Below are positions 16,014 to 22,683 of a DNA stretch of 64,000 bases, piece after piece. This DNA is from an uncultured Clostridia bacterium (GTDB taxonomy: Bacteria; Bacillota; Clostridia; Oscillospirales; Acutalibacteraceae). The notes under the pieces were generated by a model, which saw only the letters and a list, made by a program, of their open reading frames with translations, did not search any database and had not been told where the DNA came from. Made by a program: the position numbers and the translations under genes. The DNA is taken from positions 1 through 64,000 of the forward strand of contig CANQGT010000009.1 in assembly GCA_947623505.1 (NCBI GenBank), read 5' to 3'. Numbering within the stretch: position 1 is the stretch's first letter; each line of letters begins with the position of its first letter.

Positions 16014-16712
16014 TCAGCAGCCCATCAGCTTGCAAAGCTCAAGAAGGCCGTTTACCGTGTAATCCGCCGTTTCAAAAACGCCGCCCACTTTATTGTATTT
16101 TGCGAAACCGCGCTTTATCCAAACCGTTTTCATAAGCAATTTTTTTGCCGGAGCTATATCGTTATCAAGCCTGTCGCCTACCATAACGGCATTTTGAGGC
16201 AAACAGCCCGCACTTTTGAGAGCGCTTAAAAATATTCTTTCATCGGGCTTAGCGAAGCCTTCCTCCGCGGAGGCCGCGACAACGTCAAAGTATTCGAGGA
16301 TTCCCCAATCCTCAAGGCGCTTTTTACTTCCCGGCGATTGATTGGCTATTATTCCGAGTCTGTATTTTTCGCAAAGTCTTTTCAGCGCCTCTCTTGTATC
16401 CGGATACAGTTTTTCAAGTTCCTTATTCCATTTCGGTAGTGTAAAGCCGTAATGCTTTACAGCCTCGTGGTCGCCCTTTTTGTTTTGCCGCGAAAATTCA
16501 ATCACCTTTTGCTCAAATTCAAGGGGCGATACCGAGCTTCCCCGCACGGCTTTTTCATATCGGTCTTTATAGCATTCGCTTTCGTCTACAAGAGTGGAAC
16601 CTATATCAAAAAAAATCCATTCCGCGTCATAAAGCGTGTTTCGCGGCAATTCAATTGAAATACCGTTCCGACCGTGGGCAATTTTACCGTTCATTTCACC
16701 TATTGACTTCAT
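16014..16712 (-). CDS. HAD-superfamily hydrolase
   Basis: The 232-aa product is a haloacid-dehalogenase-type phosphatase. Motif I is FFDIGSTLVDES (about 35-46; the second nucleophile-loop Asp is Ser here), motif II ends a strand at IIANQSPG, the Lys of motif III is in FAKPDERIF, and motif IV is VMVGDRLDNDIAPAKKL. A cap domain lies between motifs I and II. The change of DxD to DxG in motif I (DIGST) is seen in several HAD branches and gives no substrate. It follows the YczE-like gene by 9 bp with AGGAGA before its ATG, so they form a pair. Confidence 0.85.
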   Translation of the reverse strand: MKSIGEMNGKIAHGRNGISIELPRNTLYDAEWIFFDIGSTLVDESECYKDRYEKAVRGSSVSPLEFEQKVIEFSRQNKKGDHEAVKHYGFTLPKWNKELEKLYPDTREALKRLCEKYRLGIIANQSPGSKKRLEDWGILEYFDVVAASAEEGFAKPDERIFLSALKSAGCLPQNAVMVGDRLDNDIAPAKKLLMKTVWIKRGFAKYNKVGGVFETADYTVNGLLELCKLMGC

Positions 16713-16721
16713 CGTGTTCTC

Positions 16722-17390
16722 CTAATTTTCAAAATATTTCGCAAGCGGGAACCTGTCAAAAAACTCGAAATGCTTTTGCATTGTTTTCGAGAAAAACGAA
16801 ATAAGGTTACCGTTGCAAAGCGCCATTACAAGCGTGCCTACGTTTATTGCGATAAATTTGTGAAACAGCGCAAGTGAAAGCGCCGCAGAAAAAATGAGCA
16901 TCAGAAAATCATATGTGAGCTTCCATTTTCGCATATCAAGATTTTTTTCACGCCCCACCACTCTTACAAAAAAATCATAGGCGCACGGCGCAAGATACGT
17001 GTTAAAGAAAAACGCCACGGAAAGAGACGTCATCACCATACCCGCAATAAAAAGCAAGATCCTTACGGGCATTGAGTTCGCGGGAATGCCGCGCGTTATA
17101 TATACGGCAAAATCGAGTATCGCGCCGTATATCAGCGCGGTTAAAAACGAGGTAAGATACGCCGCCCGCACTTTTTTTATTATCACGCACATAAGTATCA
17201 AAAACAGAGCCTGAACGATATATTCCGCCGTTCCGTAGCTTAAAAACGAGACTTTTTGGCTTATTATGTAGGTGGGCGCGGCTATCATAGACATTCCGAG
17301 ATCGGCCTTAACGGTAAACGCGACCGCGAACGGCATTGTCATAAGCCCCGCCAAATAGGCGAATTCTCTTGACATTCTTATTTTTTTCAT
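16722..17390 (-). CDS. YczE/YitT-like integral membrane protein
   Basis: The 222-aa product has about five or six membrane segments (LAGLMTMPFAVAFTV, AEYIVQALFLILMCVII, LTSFLTALIYGAILDFAVYI, ILLFIAGMVMTSLSVAFFF, YDFLMLIFSAALSLALF). Phrases such as KADLGMSMIAAPTYIIS and NTYLAPCAYDFFVR resemble the YczE/DUF6198 group of uncharacterised membrane proteins. I chose the ATG at 17390 because GAGG lies upstream; a TTG five codons earlier overlaps it. Nothing in the sequence gives a transported substrate. Confidence 0.75.
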   Translation of the reverse strand: MKKIRMSREFAYLAGLMTMPFAVAFTVKADLGMSMIAAPTYIISQKVSFLSYGTAEYIVQALFLILMCVIIKKVRAAYLTSFLTALIYGAILDFAVYITRGIPANSMPVRILLFIAGMVMTSLSVAFFFNTYLAPCAYDFFVRVVGREKNLDMRKWKLTYDFLMLIFSAALSLALFHKFIAINVGTLVMALCNGNLISFFSKTMQKHFEFFDRFPLAKYFEN

Positions 17391-17467
17391 GGATTTTTTC
17401 CTCAAACATTTTCTCCGTTATTACAGTATTGCGGCGTAAACGGTGCGCGGAAAGCGGAAAAATCGGC

Positions 17468-17881
17468 TCAACCGTAACCGTGGGTAGCATGCCGCCAAGC
17501 TCCGCCGGAATCTCTTACGAGTATCCAATTCCAATCGGTATAAGTGGAATCAGGCATAAGCGAGCCGTCACCGCCGGAAGAATCAACATCGAAATCCGAA
17601 TAAATCACTATGGCTTCATCAGAATTATACTGTTCCGCCCATTTTTTAAACTCATTGGCATGATCATCGCCGGAATAACGGAGCTTTGTGAGCGTGCAGC
17701 CATCAAATTCCCTTGAAAAATAATTTTTCACTGTTTTTAAAGCCGATTCAATTTCATCATCGGTATATATTTCAGACGCCTGCCACTCCACCGTTTCAAC
17801 GGCATCGACATTTCCGCCTTGGCAAGCCGCCAAAGCCAGCGCGATAAAAAGCGCCGTAAAAACCGAAATCATTTTTTTCAT
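17468..17881 (-). CDS. Small lipoprotein of unknown function
   Basis: A 137-aa secreted protein with a lipoprotein signal: KK, a hydrophobic stretch, and the lipobox LAAC (Cys about residue 20). The mature part is acidic, with a helix (DDEIESALKTVKNYFSREFDGCTLTKLRY), a strand region (DEAIVIYSDFDVDSSGGDGS) and a conserved-looking end (WNWILVRDSGGAWRHATHGYG). I recall similar small proteins in gut Firmicutes but know no function. AGGAG lies upstream of the ATG, and a second Met three codons later is possible. The Trp/Gly/His-rich end may be a binding surface, which is only a guess. Confidence 0.8.
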   Translation of the reverse strand: MKKMISVFTALFIALALAACQGGNVDAVETVEWQASEIYTDDEIESALKTVKNYFSREFDGCTLTKLRYSGDDHANEFKKWAEQYNSDEAIVIYSDFDVDSSGGDGSLMPDSTYTDWNWILVRDSGGAWRHATHGYG

Positions 17882-17925
17882 AATAATTTTACAAACTCCT
17901 TAATAATGCGCCGTCAATCAAAACT

Positions 17926-18681
17926 TTACGCTGTTAAAAGCTCAAGAACTATGCCCATAAGCTCCCTCGTGTAATAGGTGAGAAAAGTATAAAACGGCGT
18001 TTTGCAGGAAACGGAGCGAAATTCCAAGCCCTGCTTTTCGCAGATGAGCTTTGCCCTGTATTCGTGAAATTCGTTTGTGACTATAACGACCTTCCCCGAA
18101 AGATTGCGCTCGTCAATTATATTCTTTGAAAATTCAATATTTTCAGAGGTTCTTGTGGATTTATCCTCCTTTATAAGCCTGCTGCCGTCTATTCCCATAT
18201 CTATAAGCACGTTTTCCATACACTGCGCTTCGCTGATACCCTCGTCGGGCCCCTGCCCGCCCGAAAGGACAGCCACGGCTTCGGGATTTTCTTTAAGATA
18301 TTTCGCGGCGGCTTTGCACCTGTCGTTCAAAAATCTGCTCGGCCTTTCGCCGTTTACTTGGCAGCCGAGAACTATAACGGTTTTCGCGCCGTCGTCTGTT
18401 TTGTAATTCGCGTAGCTCGCCATATTAAACGAGATAGGCGCAACGATAATCAGAACCGCCGCCGCGAAAATCAGAGCGCCCTTAATAAATCCCGCCGGCA
18501 GCTTATCGTAAAACGCGGCGAAAAGTATTATCAATACGCAGGCGATTATTCCAACGATATTGCCTATATTCAAGATGTTTGAAACGAGGGGAGCGATATA
18601 CCATAAAAGGAGAAACACTCCGAGAGACAACAATATGAATTTCAAGCGGAATTTTCCTTTAAACGATTTTATCATAAGCAT
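17926..18681 (-). CDS. YdcF/SanA family (DUF218) membrane protein
   Basis: The 251-aa protein has three N-terminal membrane segments (about 12-95) and a DUF218 domain: VIVLGCQVNGERPSRFLNDR, AVLSGGQGPDEGISEAQCM, the acidic EDKSTRTSENIEFSKNI and VIVTNEFHEYRAKLI. These motifs are typical of YdcF/SanA proteins, linked to envelope integrity and possibly to binding nucleotide-like compounds. The start overlaps the end of the XRE regulator gene by 23 nt (or 17 nt for a second ATG at 18675), so translation is probably coupled to it. Confidence 0.87.
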   Translation of the reverse strand: MLMIKSFKGKFRLKFILLSLGVFLLLWYIAPLVSNILNIGNIVGIIACVLIILFAAFYDKLPAGFIKGALIFAAAVLIIVAPISFNMASYANYKTDDGAKTVIVLGCQVNGERPSRFLNDRCKAAAKYLKENPEAVAVLSGGQGPDEGISEAQCMENVLIDMGIDGSRLIKEDKSTRTSENIEFSKNIIDERNLSGKVVIVTNEFHEYRAKLICEKQGLEFRSVSCKTPFYTFLTYYTRELMGIVLELLTA

Positions 18682-19348
18682 ACTTTAGCGCCGCCAAAGA
18701 GGCTATAACCAAAAACGCCATCACAAACGGAAACAGGTGAGGCGCGAGCGCACTCTTAAAAACGGAAAAATTGAGCAGTCTCGCGATAAACGAAAGCGGG
18801 AAAACCGCCGATATACCGATAAGAACGAGCCCTTTCCTGCCCGCCAAGCGCTTTATTTCATCTTTATTATATGAAACTCCGAGCCTTGTTACTCCCACCG
18901 AAAAAACGAGGCCGGAAAGTATCATCGCAAAAAGCGAAACGGCCACGAAAATTATCTCCCAATGGGTGTAAAACAAAATCGGAAAAGCCCATATGCAGTA
19001 AATCTCCGTTACAGTGCCGAGCACAAGCGCGAATACGGCAAGAAACAGCGCGATGACAAAGCAAATTTTAAAAATATTTACCAAATTATCCTTATTTTCT
19101 ATCTCGGTAACCTTAATCTGCGCCGTTTCTTCTTTTACCGCCCTTTCTCCTGCCAAAAGCTCATCAACCGTTATTCCGAACACCGATGCTATATCGGGCA
19201 AGATGGTTATATCGGGAAATCCGTCGCCGTTTTCCCACTTTGAGACAGTGCGGTTGCTGATATTCAAAAGCTCCGCGAGATTCGCCTGGGTATAGCCTTT
19301 CTCCTTTCTGAGCGCGGCTATAAAGGCGCCCGTTTTTTTTGAATCCAT
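18659..19348 (-). CDS. XRE-family transcriptional regulator with membrane domain
   Basis: An N-terminal Cro/C1 helix-turn-helix (about 7-62; GYTQANLAELLNISNRTVSKWENGDGFPD split over two helices) ends in the VFGITVDELLAGE motif. It is followed by a linker and four hydrophobic segments (about 90-112, 120-150, 172-192, 204-222), so the DNA-binding domain is tethered to the membrane. Such proteins are common in Clostridia and may sense an envelope signal. GAGGTGAT precedes the ATG. A palindrome overlaps its probable -35, which fits self-control. It shares a transcript with the YdcF-like gene. Confidence 0.88.
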   Translation of the reverse strand: MDSKKTGAFIAALRKEKGYTQANLAELLNISNRTVSKWENGDGFPDITILPDIASVFGITVDELLAGERAVKEETAQIKVTEIENKDNLVNIFKICFVIALFLAVFALVLGTVTEIYCIWAFPILFYTHWEIIFVAVSLFAMILSGLVFSVGVTRLGVSYNKDEIKRLAGRKGLVLIGISAVFPLSFIARLLNFSVFKSALAPHLFPFVMAFLVIASLAALKYAYDKIV

Positions 19349-19365
19349 ATCATCACCTCAAGTCA

Positions 19366-19400
19366 AGCATAGCGCCAAAAACCGTTCATATTCAATGAAC
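19366..19400 (-). promoter_or_regulatory. Promoter of the XRE gene with an overlapping palindrome
   Basis: On the minus strand TTGAAT (19390-19395) and TATGCT (19366-19371) are 18 bp apart. A perfect 6-bp palindrome, GTTCAT-5 nt-ATGAAC (19384-19400), covers the -35 and is a good operator candidate for the dimeric XRE regulator encoded next to it. It could instead be part of a terminator for nfo, since GGTTTTT follows it on the minus strand. Confidence 0.5.
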
Positions 19401-19442
19401 CGCCGTTAGAAAATCTCCACCAACAGTGGAATAACGGCGGTT
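19398..19442. terminator. Long hairpin after nfo
   Basis: An 11-bp stem (AACCGCCGTTA at 19398-19408 with TAACGGCGGTT at 19432-19442) encloses a smaller CCAC/GTGG hairpin. It starts 3 bp after the nfo stop. The T-run (seven T) is on the plus-strand side, so as a Rho-independent terminator it would best stop plus-strand transcription, although no plus-strand gene is upstream. Confidence 0.55.
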
Positions 19443-19445
19443 TTT

Positions 19446-20276
19446 TTAATCTTTTACAAGACTTTTAAGCAAAGCGATTTCTTTCGCGTAGCCGTCAAGC
19501 TCATTCGGCGTTTCAAGAAACATCGGAATATTTTTCAGATATTTGTTATTTACTATTTTTTCAAAAGTCTCAATACCGATATAGCCCTCACCTATTTTTT
19601 CGTGCCTGTCCTTACGCGCGCCGGCGGGATTTTTACTGTCGTTAAGGTGAAGCGCTTTCAAGCGCTCCAAGCCTATAACTCTGTCAAATTCACCGAGCAC
19701 GCCGTCAAGGTCGTTTATTATATCATATCCGCCGTCGCTTACGTGGCAGGTATCAAGGCAAACGCCAAGTTTGTCTTTGAGCTCCACCGAATCTATTATT
19801 CTGCGAAGTTCCTCAAATCTGCCGCCTATTTCGGAGCCCTTTCCGGCCATGGTTTCGAGCGTTACGGTTGTGGTCATATCCTCGAAAAGCACGGAGTTCA
19901 GCGTTTCGCAGATAAGCTCAATGCCCCTCTCCGTTCCCTGCCCGACGTGCGAGCCGGGATGAAAATTATAAAGCATATGAGGGGTATATTCCATTCTTTT
20001 CAAATCATCGGCAAAGGTCTCAAGCGCAAATCGGCGTGTTTCCGGCTTATCGGAACAGCAGTTGAGCGTATAGGGAGCGTGAGCGATAATCACGCCGAAT
20101 CCGGCATCTTTCGATTTTTCAAGAAAGGTTTTCACATCGCTTTCATCTATATCCTTCGCTTTGCCGCCCCTTGGATTTCTTGTGAAAAACTGAAACGTAT
20201 TCGCCCCTATCGAGAGAGCCTCCTCCAGCATATGGGTGTAGCCCTTTGAAGCGCTGAGATGCGCGCCTATTATCAT
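19446..20276 (-). CDS. nfo: Endonuclease IV (deoxyribonuclease IV)
   Basis: Nfo cuts DNA 5' to abasic sites in base-excision repair using three zinc ions in a TIM barrel. The 276-aa product starts [13 protein letters not shown] and shows [34 protein letters not shown], the metal-ligand strand [49 protein letters not shown] and FLETPNE; the His, Glu and Asp ligands of the family are all present. It is the last gene of a run that begins with lspA. Confidence 0.97.
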   Translation of the reverse strand: MIIGAHLSASKGYTHMLEEALSIGANTFQFFTRNPRGGKAKDIDESDVKTFLEKSKDAGFGVIIAHAPYTLNCCSDKPETRRFALETFADDLKRMEYTPHMLYNFHPGSHVGQGTERGIELICETLNSVLFEDMTTTVTLETMAGKGSEIGGRFEELRRIIDSVELKDKLGVCLDTCHVSDGGYDIINDLDGVLGEFDRVIGLERLKALHLNDSKNPAGARKDRHEKIGEGYIGIETFEKIVNNKYLKNIPMFLETPNELDGYAKEIALLKSLVKD

Positions 20277-20294
20277 TTTGAGTTCTCCTTTTCG

Positions 20295-21158
20295 TTATTG
20301 GGCCTGCTGCCCCGAAATCATATCTTCCTCAGCCTTGCCGCTCATAATATATTCCAGCAAATCGGCAACGCAGCCCCTGTTGCAATGGCACGCCTCAAAT
20401 TTGCAAAGCTTATGTATGGCCTTCGGCGCCTGCCCCGCGCACGCGGGAAGCCCAACCGTTTTAAGCATATCATAGTCGTTATAATAATCGCCTATGGCGG
20501 CTATATGGCTTTTATCTATCTTTATCATATCCGCAAGCTTTGTTATTCCCAAGCCCTTGTGCGTTCTTTTCGCGAGCATTTCTATGCTGTAAGGCGATGA
20601 CGCCATAAAATTAACGTCGTGCTTAATATCGGAACGGTCGATAAGCCTGCGCAGGGAATCTATCATAAAGGGAAATCCCCAGAAAATAACTTTCATCCAC
20701 CCCTCTCTCGGCACCTCGTCGATACTCGCCACTTTATAATGCGCCTTGTCTATCTTCATAGTGCCTTTTCCGAAAGCGCCGCTTCTTACGATATACACGA
20801 AATCGTCAAAATAAATGCCTACGTCGAGGCTTTTGAAAACCTCGTGATATTTTTTTATAACTATCCTTACAAAATCCTGCCCCTTATCGCCTATTGTTGA
20901 GCGCCATATCATTTCGTTTTTTGAAAAATCGTAAAGCCCCGCGCCGTTGAGCACAATCGCGGGCCGATTGCAGGGCACTCTGTCATAATTTCTTTTGAGA
21001 CTTGACGTAAGTCTGCCTGAGGCAAGGGTGAAATTTCCCCCGAGATCTGTGAATTTTTTTATTGCCGCATAATTTCTTTTGGGAAGCTGCCTGAATTTAT
21101 TGTTGAGAGTTCCGTCTATATCGGAAATCACAAGCCAGTTTTCAAAGGTCTTTTCCAT
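20295..21158 (-). CDS. Cof-type HAD phosphatase
   Basis: The 287-aa product belongs to the Cof/YidA branch of HAD phosphatases, which act on sugar phosphates and other small phosphorylated metabolites. Motif I is ISDIDGTLNNK (about 9-19), motif II is FTLASGRLTSSL, a C2-type cap follows, and motif IV is IAAIGDYYNDYDMLKTVG near the C terminus; KGLGITKLAD supplies the motif III Lys. I start at the ATG at 21158 since AAGGAG lies upstream, rather than at a Met 18 codons earlier that overlaps the rluD end region. The substrate is not readable. Confidence 0.88.
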   Translation of the reverse strand: MEKTFENWLVISDIDGTLNNKFRQLPKRNYAAIKKFTDLGGNFTLASGRLTSSLKRNYDRVPCNRPAIVLNGAGLYDFSKNEMIWRSTIGDKGQDFVRIVIKKYHEVFKSLDVGIYFDDFVYIVRSGAFGKGTMKIDKAHYKVASIDEVPREGWMKVIFWGFPFMIDSLRRLIDRSDIKHDVNFMASSPYSIEMLAKRTHKGLGITKLADMIKIDKSHIAAIGDYYNDYDMLKTVGLPACAGQAPKAIHKLCKFEACHCNRGCVADLLEYIMSGKAEEDMISGQQAQ

Positions 21159-21198
21159 ATCAGCCACTCCTTTCGTTTGTAATAAACTAAACTTATTT

Positions 21199-22119
21199 TT
21201 ATGATTTGTCAATAGAATTTAGAAAATCGGTAAAATATTTCGGCAAAGGGCTTTCAAATTCAAGCCACCTGCCCGTCCTTGGGTGAACGAACCCTATATG
21301 CTTGGCGTGCAGACATTGCCCGTTCAGCCCCTTGTGCACCTTTTTCGGCCCGTAGACGGCATCGCCGACGATCGGGTGCCCTATATAGGCCATATGCACC
21401 CTTATCTGATGAGTTCTTCCCGTTTCCAAAACGCATCTCAAATGCGTGTAATCGCCGTAACGCTTTATCACGCTGTAATGCGTGATCGCGTTTTTTGAAT
21501 TTTTATATGTGACAGCCATTTTCTTTCGCTCTTTCGGGTGCCTGCCTATCGGCAGATTCACCGTCGCACCGTCCTCCTTAACATTTCCGTAAACAACGCA
21601 TTCGTATGCACGCTCAAAGGAATGCTCTTTAATCTGTTTCGCGAGCCCCGCGTGCGCCGCGTCGTTTTTTGCGACTATCAGAAGCCCCGACGTGTCCTTA
21701 TCTATTCTGTGGACTATTCCCGGCCGTATAACGCCGTTTATCCCGCTCAGCGAATCGCCGCAATGATAGAGCAGAGCGTTCACGAGAGTGCCCTCGTAAT
21801 TTCCCGCGGCGGGATGCACGACCATTCCTTTCGGCTTATTCACAACAAGCAAATCCGAATCCTCATATATGATTTCAAGCGGTATCTCCTGCGCTTTTGC
21901 CTCAAGAGGCCGAGGCTCGGGAACGGTCACCGATACACTGTCGCCCGCTTTGCATTTATAATTTTTGGATACGGTAAGTCCGTTTACCGAAACGCCGCCT
22001 TTTTCTATTATTTTGGCAACGGCGGAGCGCGTCATACCGCGGCACGTTTCGCTGACGAGCCTGTCTATCCTCTCGCCCGCCATATCCGCAAAAACGTCAA
22101 ATATAAGCGCTTCACTCAT
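21199..22119 (-). CDS. rluD: RluA-family pseudouridine synthase (RluD-like)
   Basis: The enzyme isomerises uridine to pseudouridine in large-subunit rRNA. The 306-aa product has an N-terminal S4 domain (ERIDRLVSETCRGMTRSAVAKIIEKGGVSV split over 15-45) and the catalytic domain: LLVVNKPKGMVVHPAAGN, the HRIDKDTSGLLIVAKN motif with the catalytic Asp, RTHQIRVHMAYIGHPIVGD, and LHAKHIGFVHPRTG. I start at the ATG at 22119 (GGAG upstream). It overlaps the lspA stop by 8 nt; the lspA-rluD pair is common in Firmicutes. RluD versus RluC-type target choice is not certain. Confidence 0.93.
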   Translation of the reverse strand: MSEALIFDVFADMAGERIDRLVSETCRGMTRSAVAKIIEKGGVSVNGLTVSKNYKCKAGDSVSVTVPEPRPLEAKAQEIPLEIIYEDSDLLVVNKPKGMVVHPAAGNYEGTLVNALLYHCGDSLSGINGVIRPGIVHRIDKDTSGLLIVAKNDAAHAGLAKQIKEHSFERAYECVVYGNVKEDGATVNLPIGRHPKERKKMAVTYKNSKNAITHYSVIKRYGDYTHLRCVLETGRTHQIRVHMAYIGHPIVGDAVYGPKKVHKGLNGQCLHAKHIGFVHPRTGRWLEFESPLPKYFTDFLNSIDKS

Positions 22120-22612
22120 CTTTTTTCTCCTTTTTGAAAATATCAAAAACAAGGCAGGCCGCCAGTGATATTCCGCCGAGCGTAACGGCGCAGTCTGCTA
22201 TATTGAACACGGCGAAATCAATAAAAACGGGCTCTATGAAATCAACGACAAAGCCGTTCGCGGCGCGGTCTATAAGATTGCCTATCCCGCCGGAAACGAC
22301 TACGCCGACACTCCAGTAAAGCCATAATGAGGAGCATCTGTTTGAAAACAGATACCAAAGCGCAAAAACGCATACGCAAACGGTAAGAGCCACAAAGAGC
22401 CACCTTGCCCCGCTGAAAAGCGAAAACGCCATACCGGTGTTTTCGGCGTATCTGAACTGAACAACGCCTTTGATAAAGGGCACGGGATCGCCGCCGAGAA
22501 GATACCTTTTGGCGAAAAATTTAGTTATTTGGTCAAAAGCGACAATGAGAATTATCATTACACCGCACCATATATGCTTCTTTTTATGCAAAACACCGCC
22601 GCCTTTCGGCAA
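22112..22612 (-). CDS. lspA: Lipoprotein signal peptidase (signal peptidase II)
   Basis: LspA is the aspartyl protease that removes signal peptides from diacylglyceryl-modified prolipoproteins. The 166-aa product has four membrane segments and both active-site regions: GGIGNLIDRAANGFVVDFIEP (about 114-134) and FNIADCAVTLGG (about 141-152), plus FDQITKFFAKR near the start. Two TTG codons could start it, at 22612 and at 22591 (159 aa); each sits behind its own copy of a duplicated AAAGGCGGCGG segment, and no ATG is better placed. The ileS terminator lies just upstream, so transcription must come from readthrough or an unseen promoter. Confidence 0.95.
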   Translation of the reverse strand: MPKGGGVLHKKKHIWCGVMIILIVAFDQITKFFAKRYLLGGDPVPFIKGVVQFRYAENTGMAFSLFSGARWLFVALTVCVCVFALWYLFSNRCSSLWLYWSVGVVVSGGIGNLIDRAANGFVVDFIEPVFIDFAVFNIADCAVTLGGISLAACLVFDIFKKEKKDE

Positions 22613-22633
22613 AATTTCCGCCGCCTTTCGGCA
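22596..22633. repeat. 16-bp direct repeat covering the lspA initiation region
   Basis: CCGCCGCCTTTCGGCA occurs at 22596-22611 and again at 22618-22633. On the minus strand each copy provides AAAGGCGGCGG ahead of a TTG, so the ribosome-binding site and start codon of lspA appear duplicated. Confidence 0.8.
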
Positions 22634-22650
22634 GCCCTTTTAAAAACTAA

Positions 22651-22670
22651 GGGGCAGGAAGCCTGCCCCC
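22651..22670 (-). terminator. Terminator after ileS
   Basis: An 8-bp perfect GC-rich stem (GGGGCAGG/CCTGCCCC) with a 3-nt loop lies 14 bp after the ileS stop. On the minus strand it is followed by TTAGTTTTT. It probably ends the long miaB-to-ileS transcript. Confidence 0.88.
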
Positions 22671-22683
22671 TAAAACAAATCTT

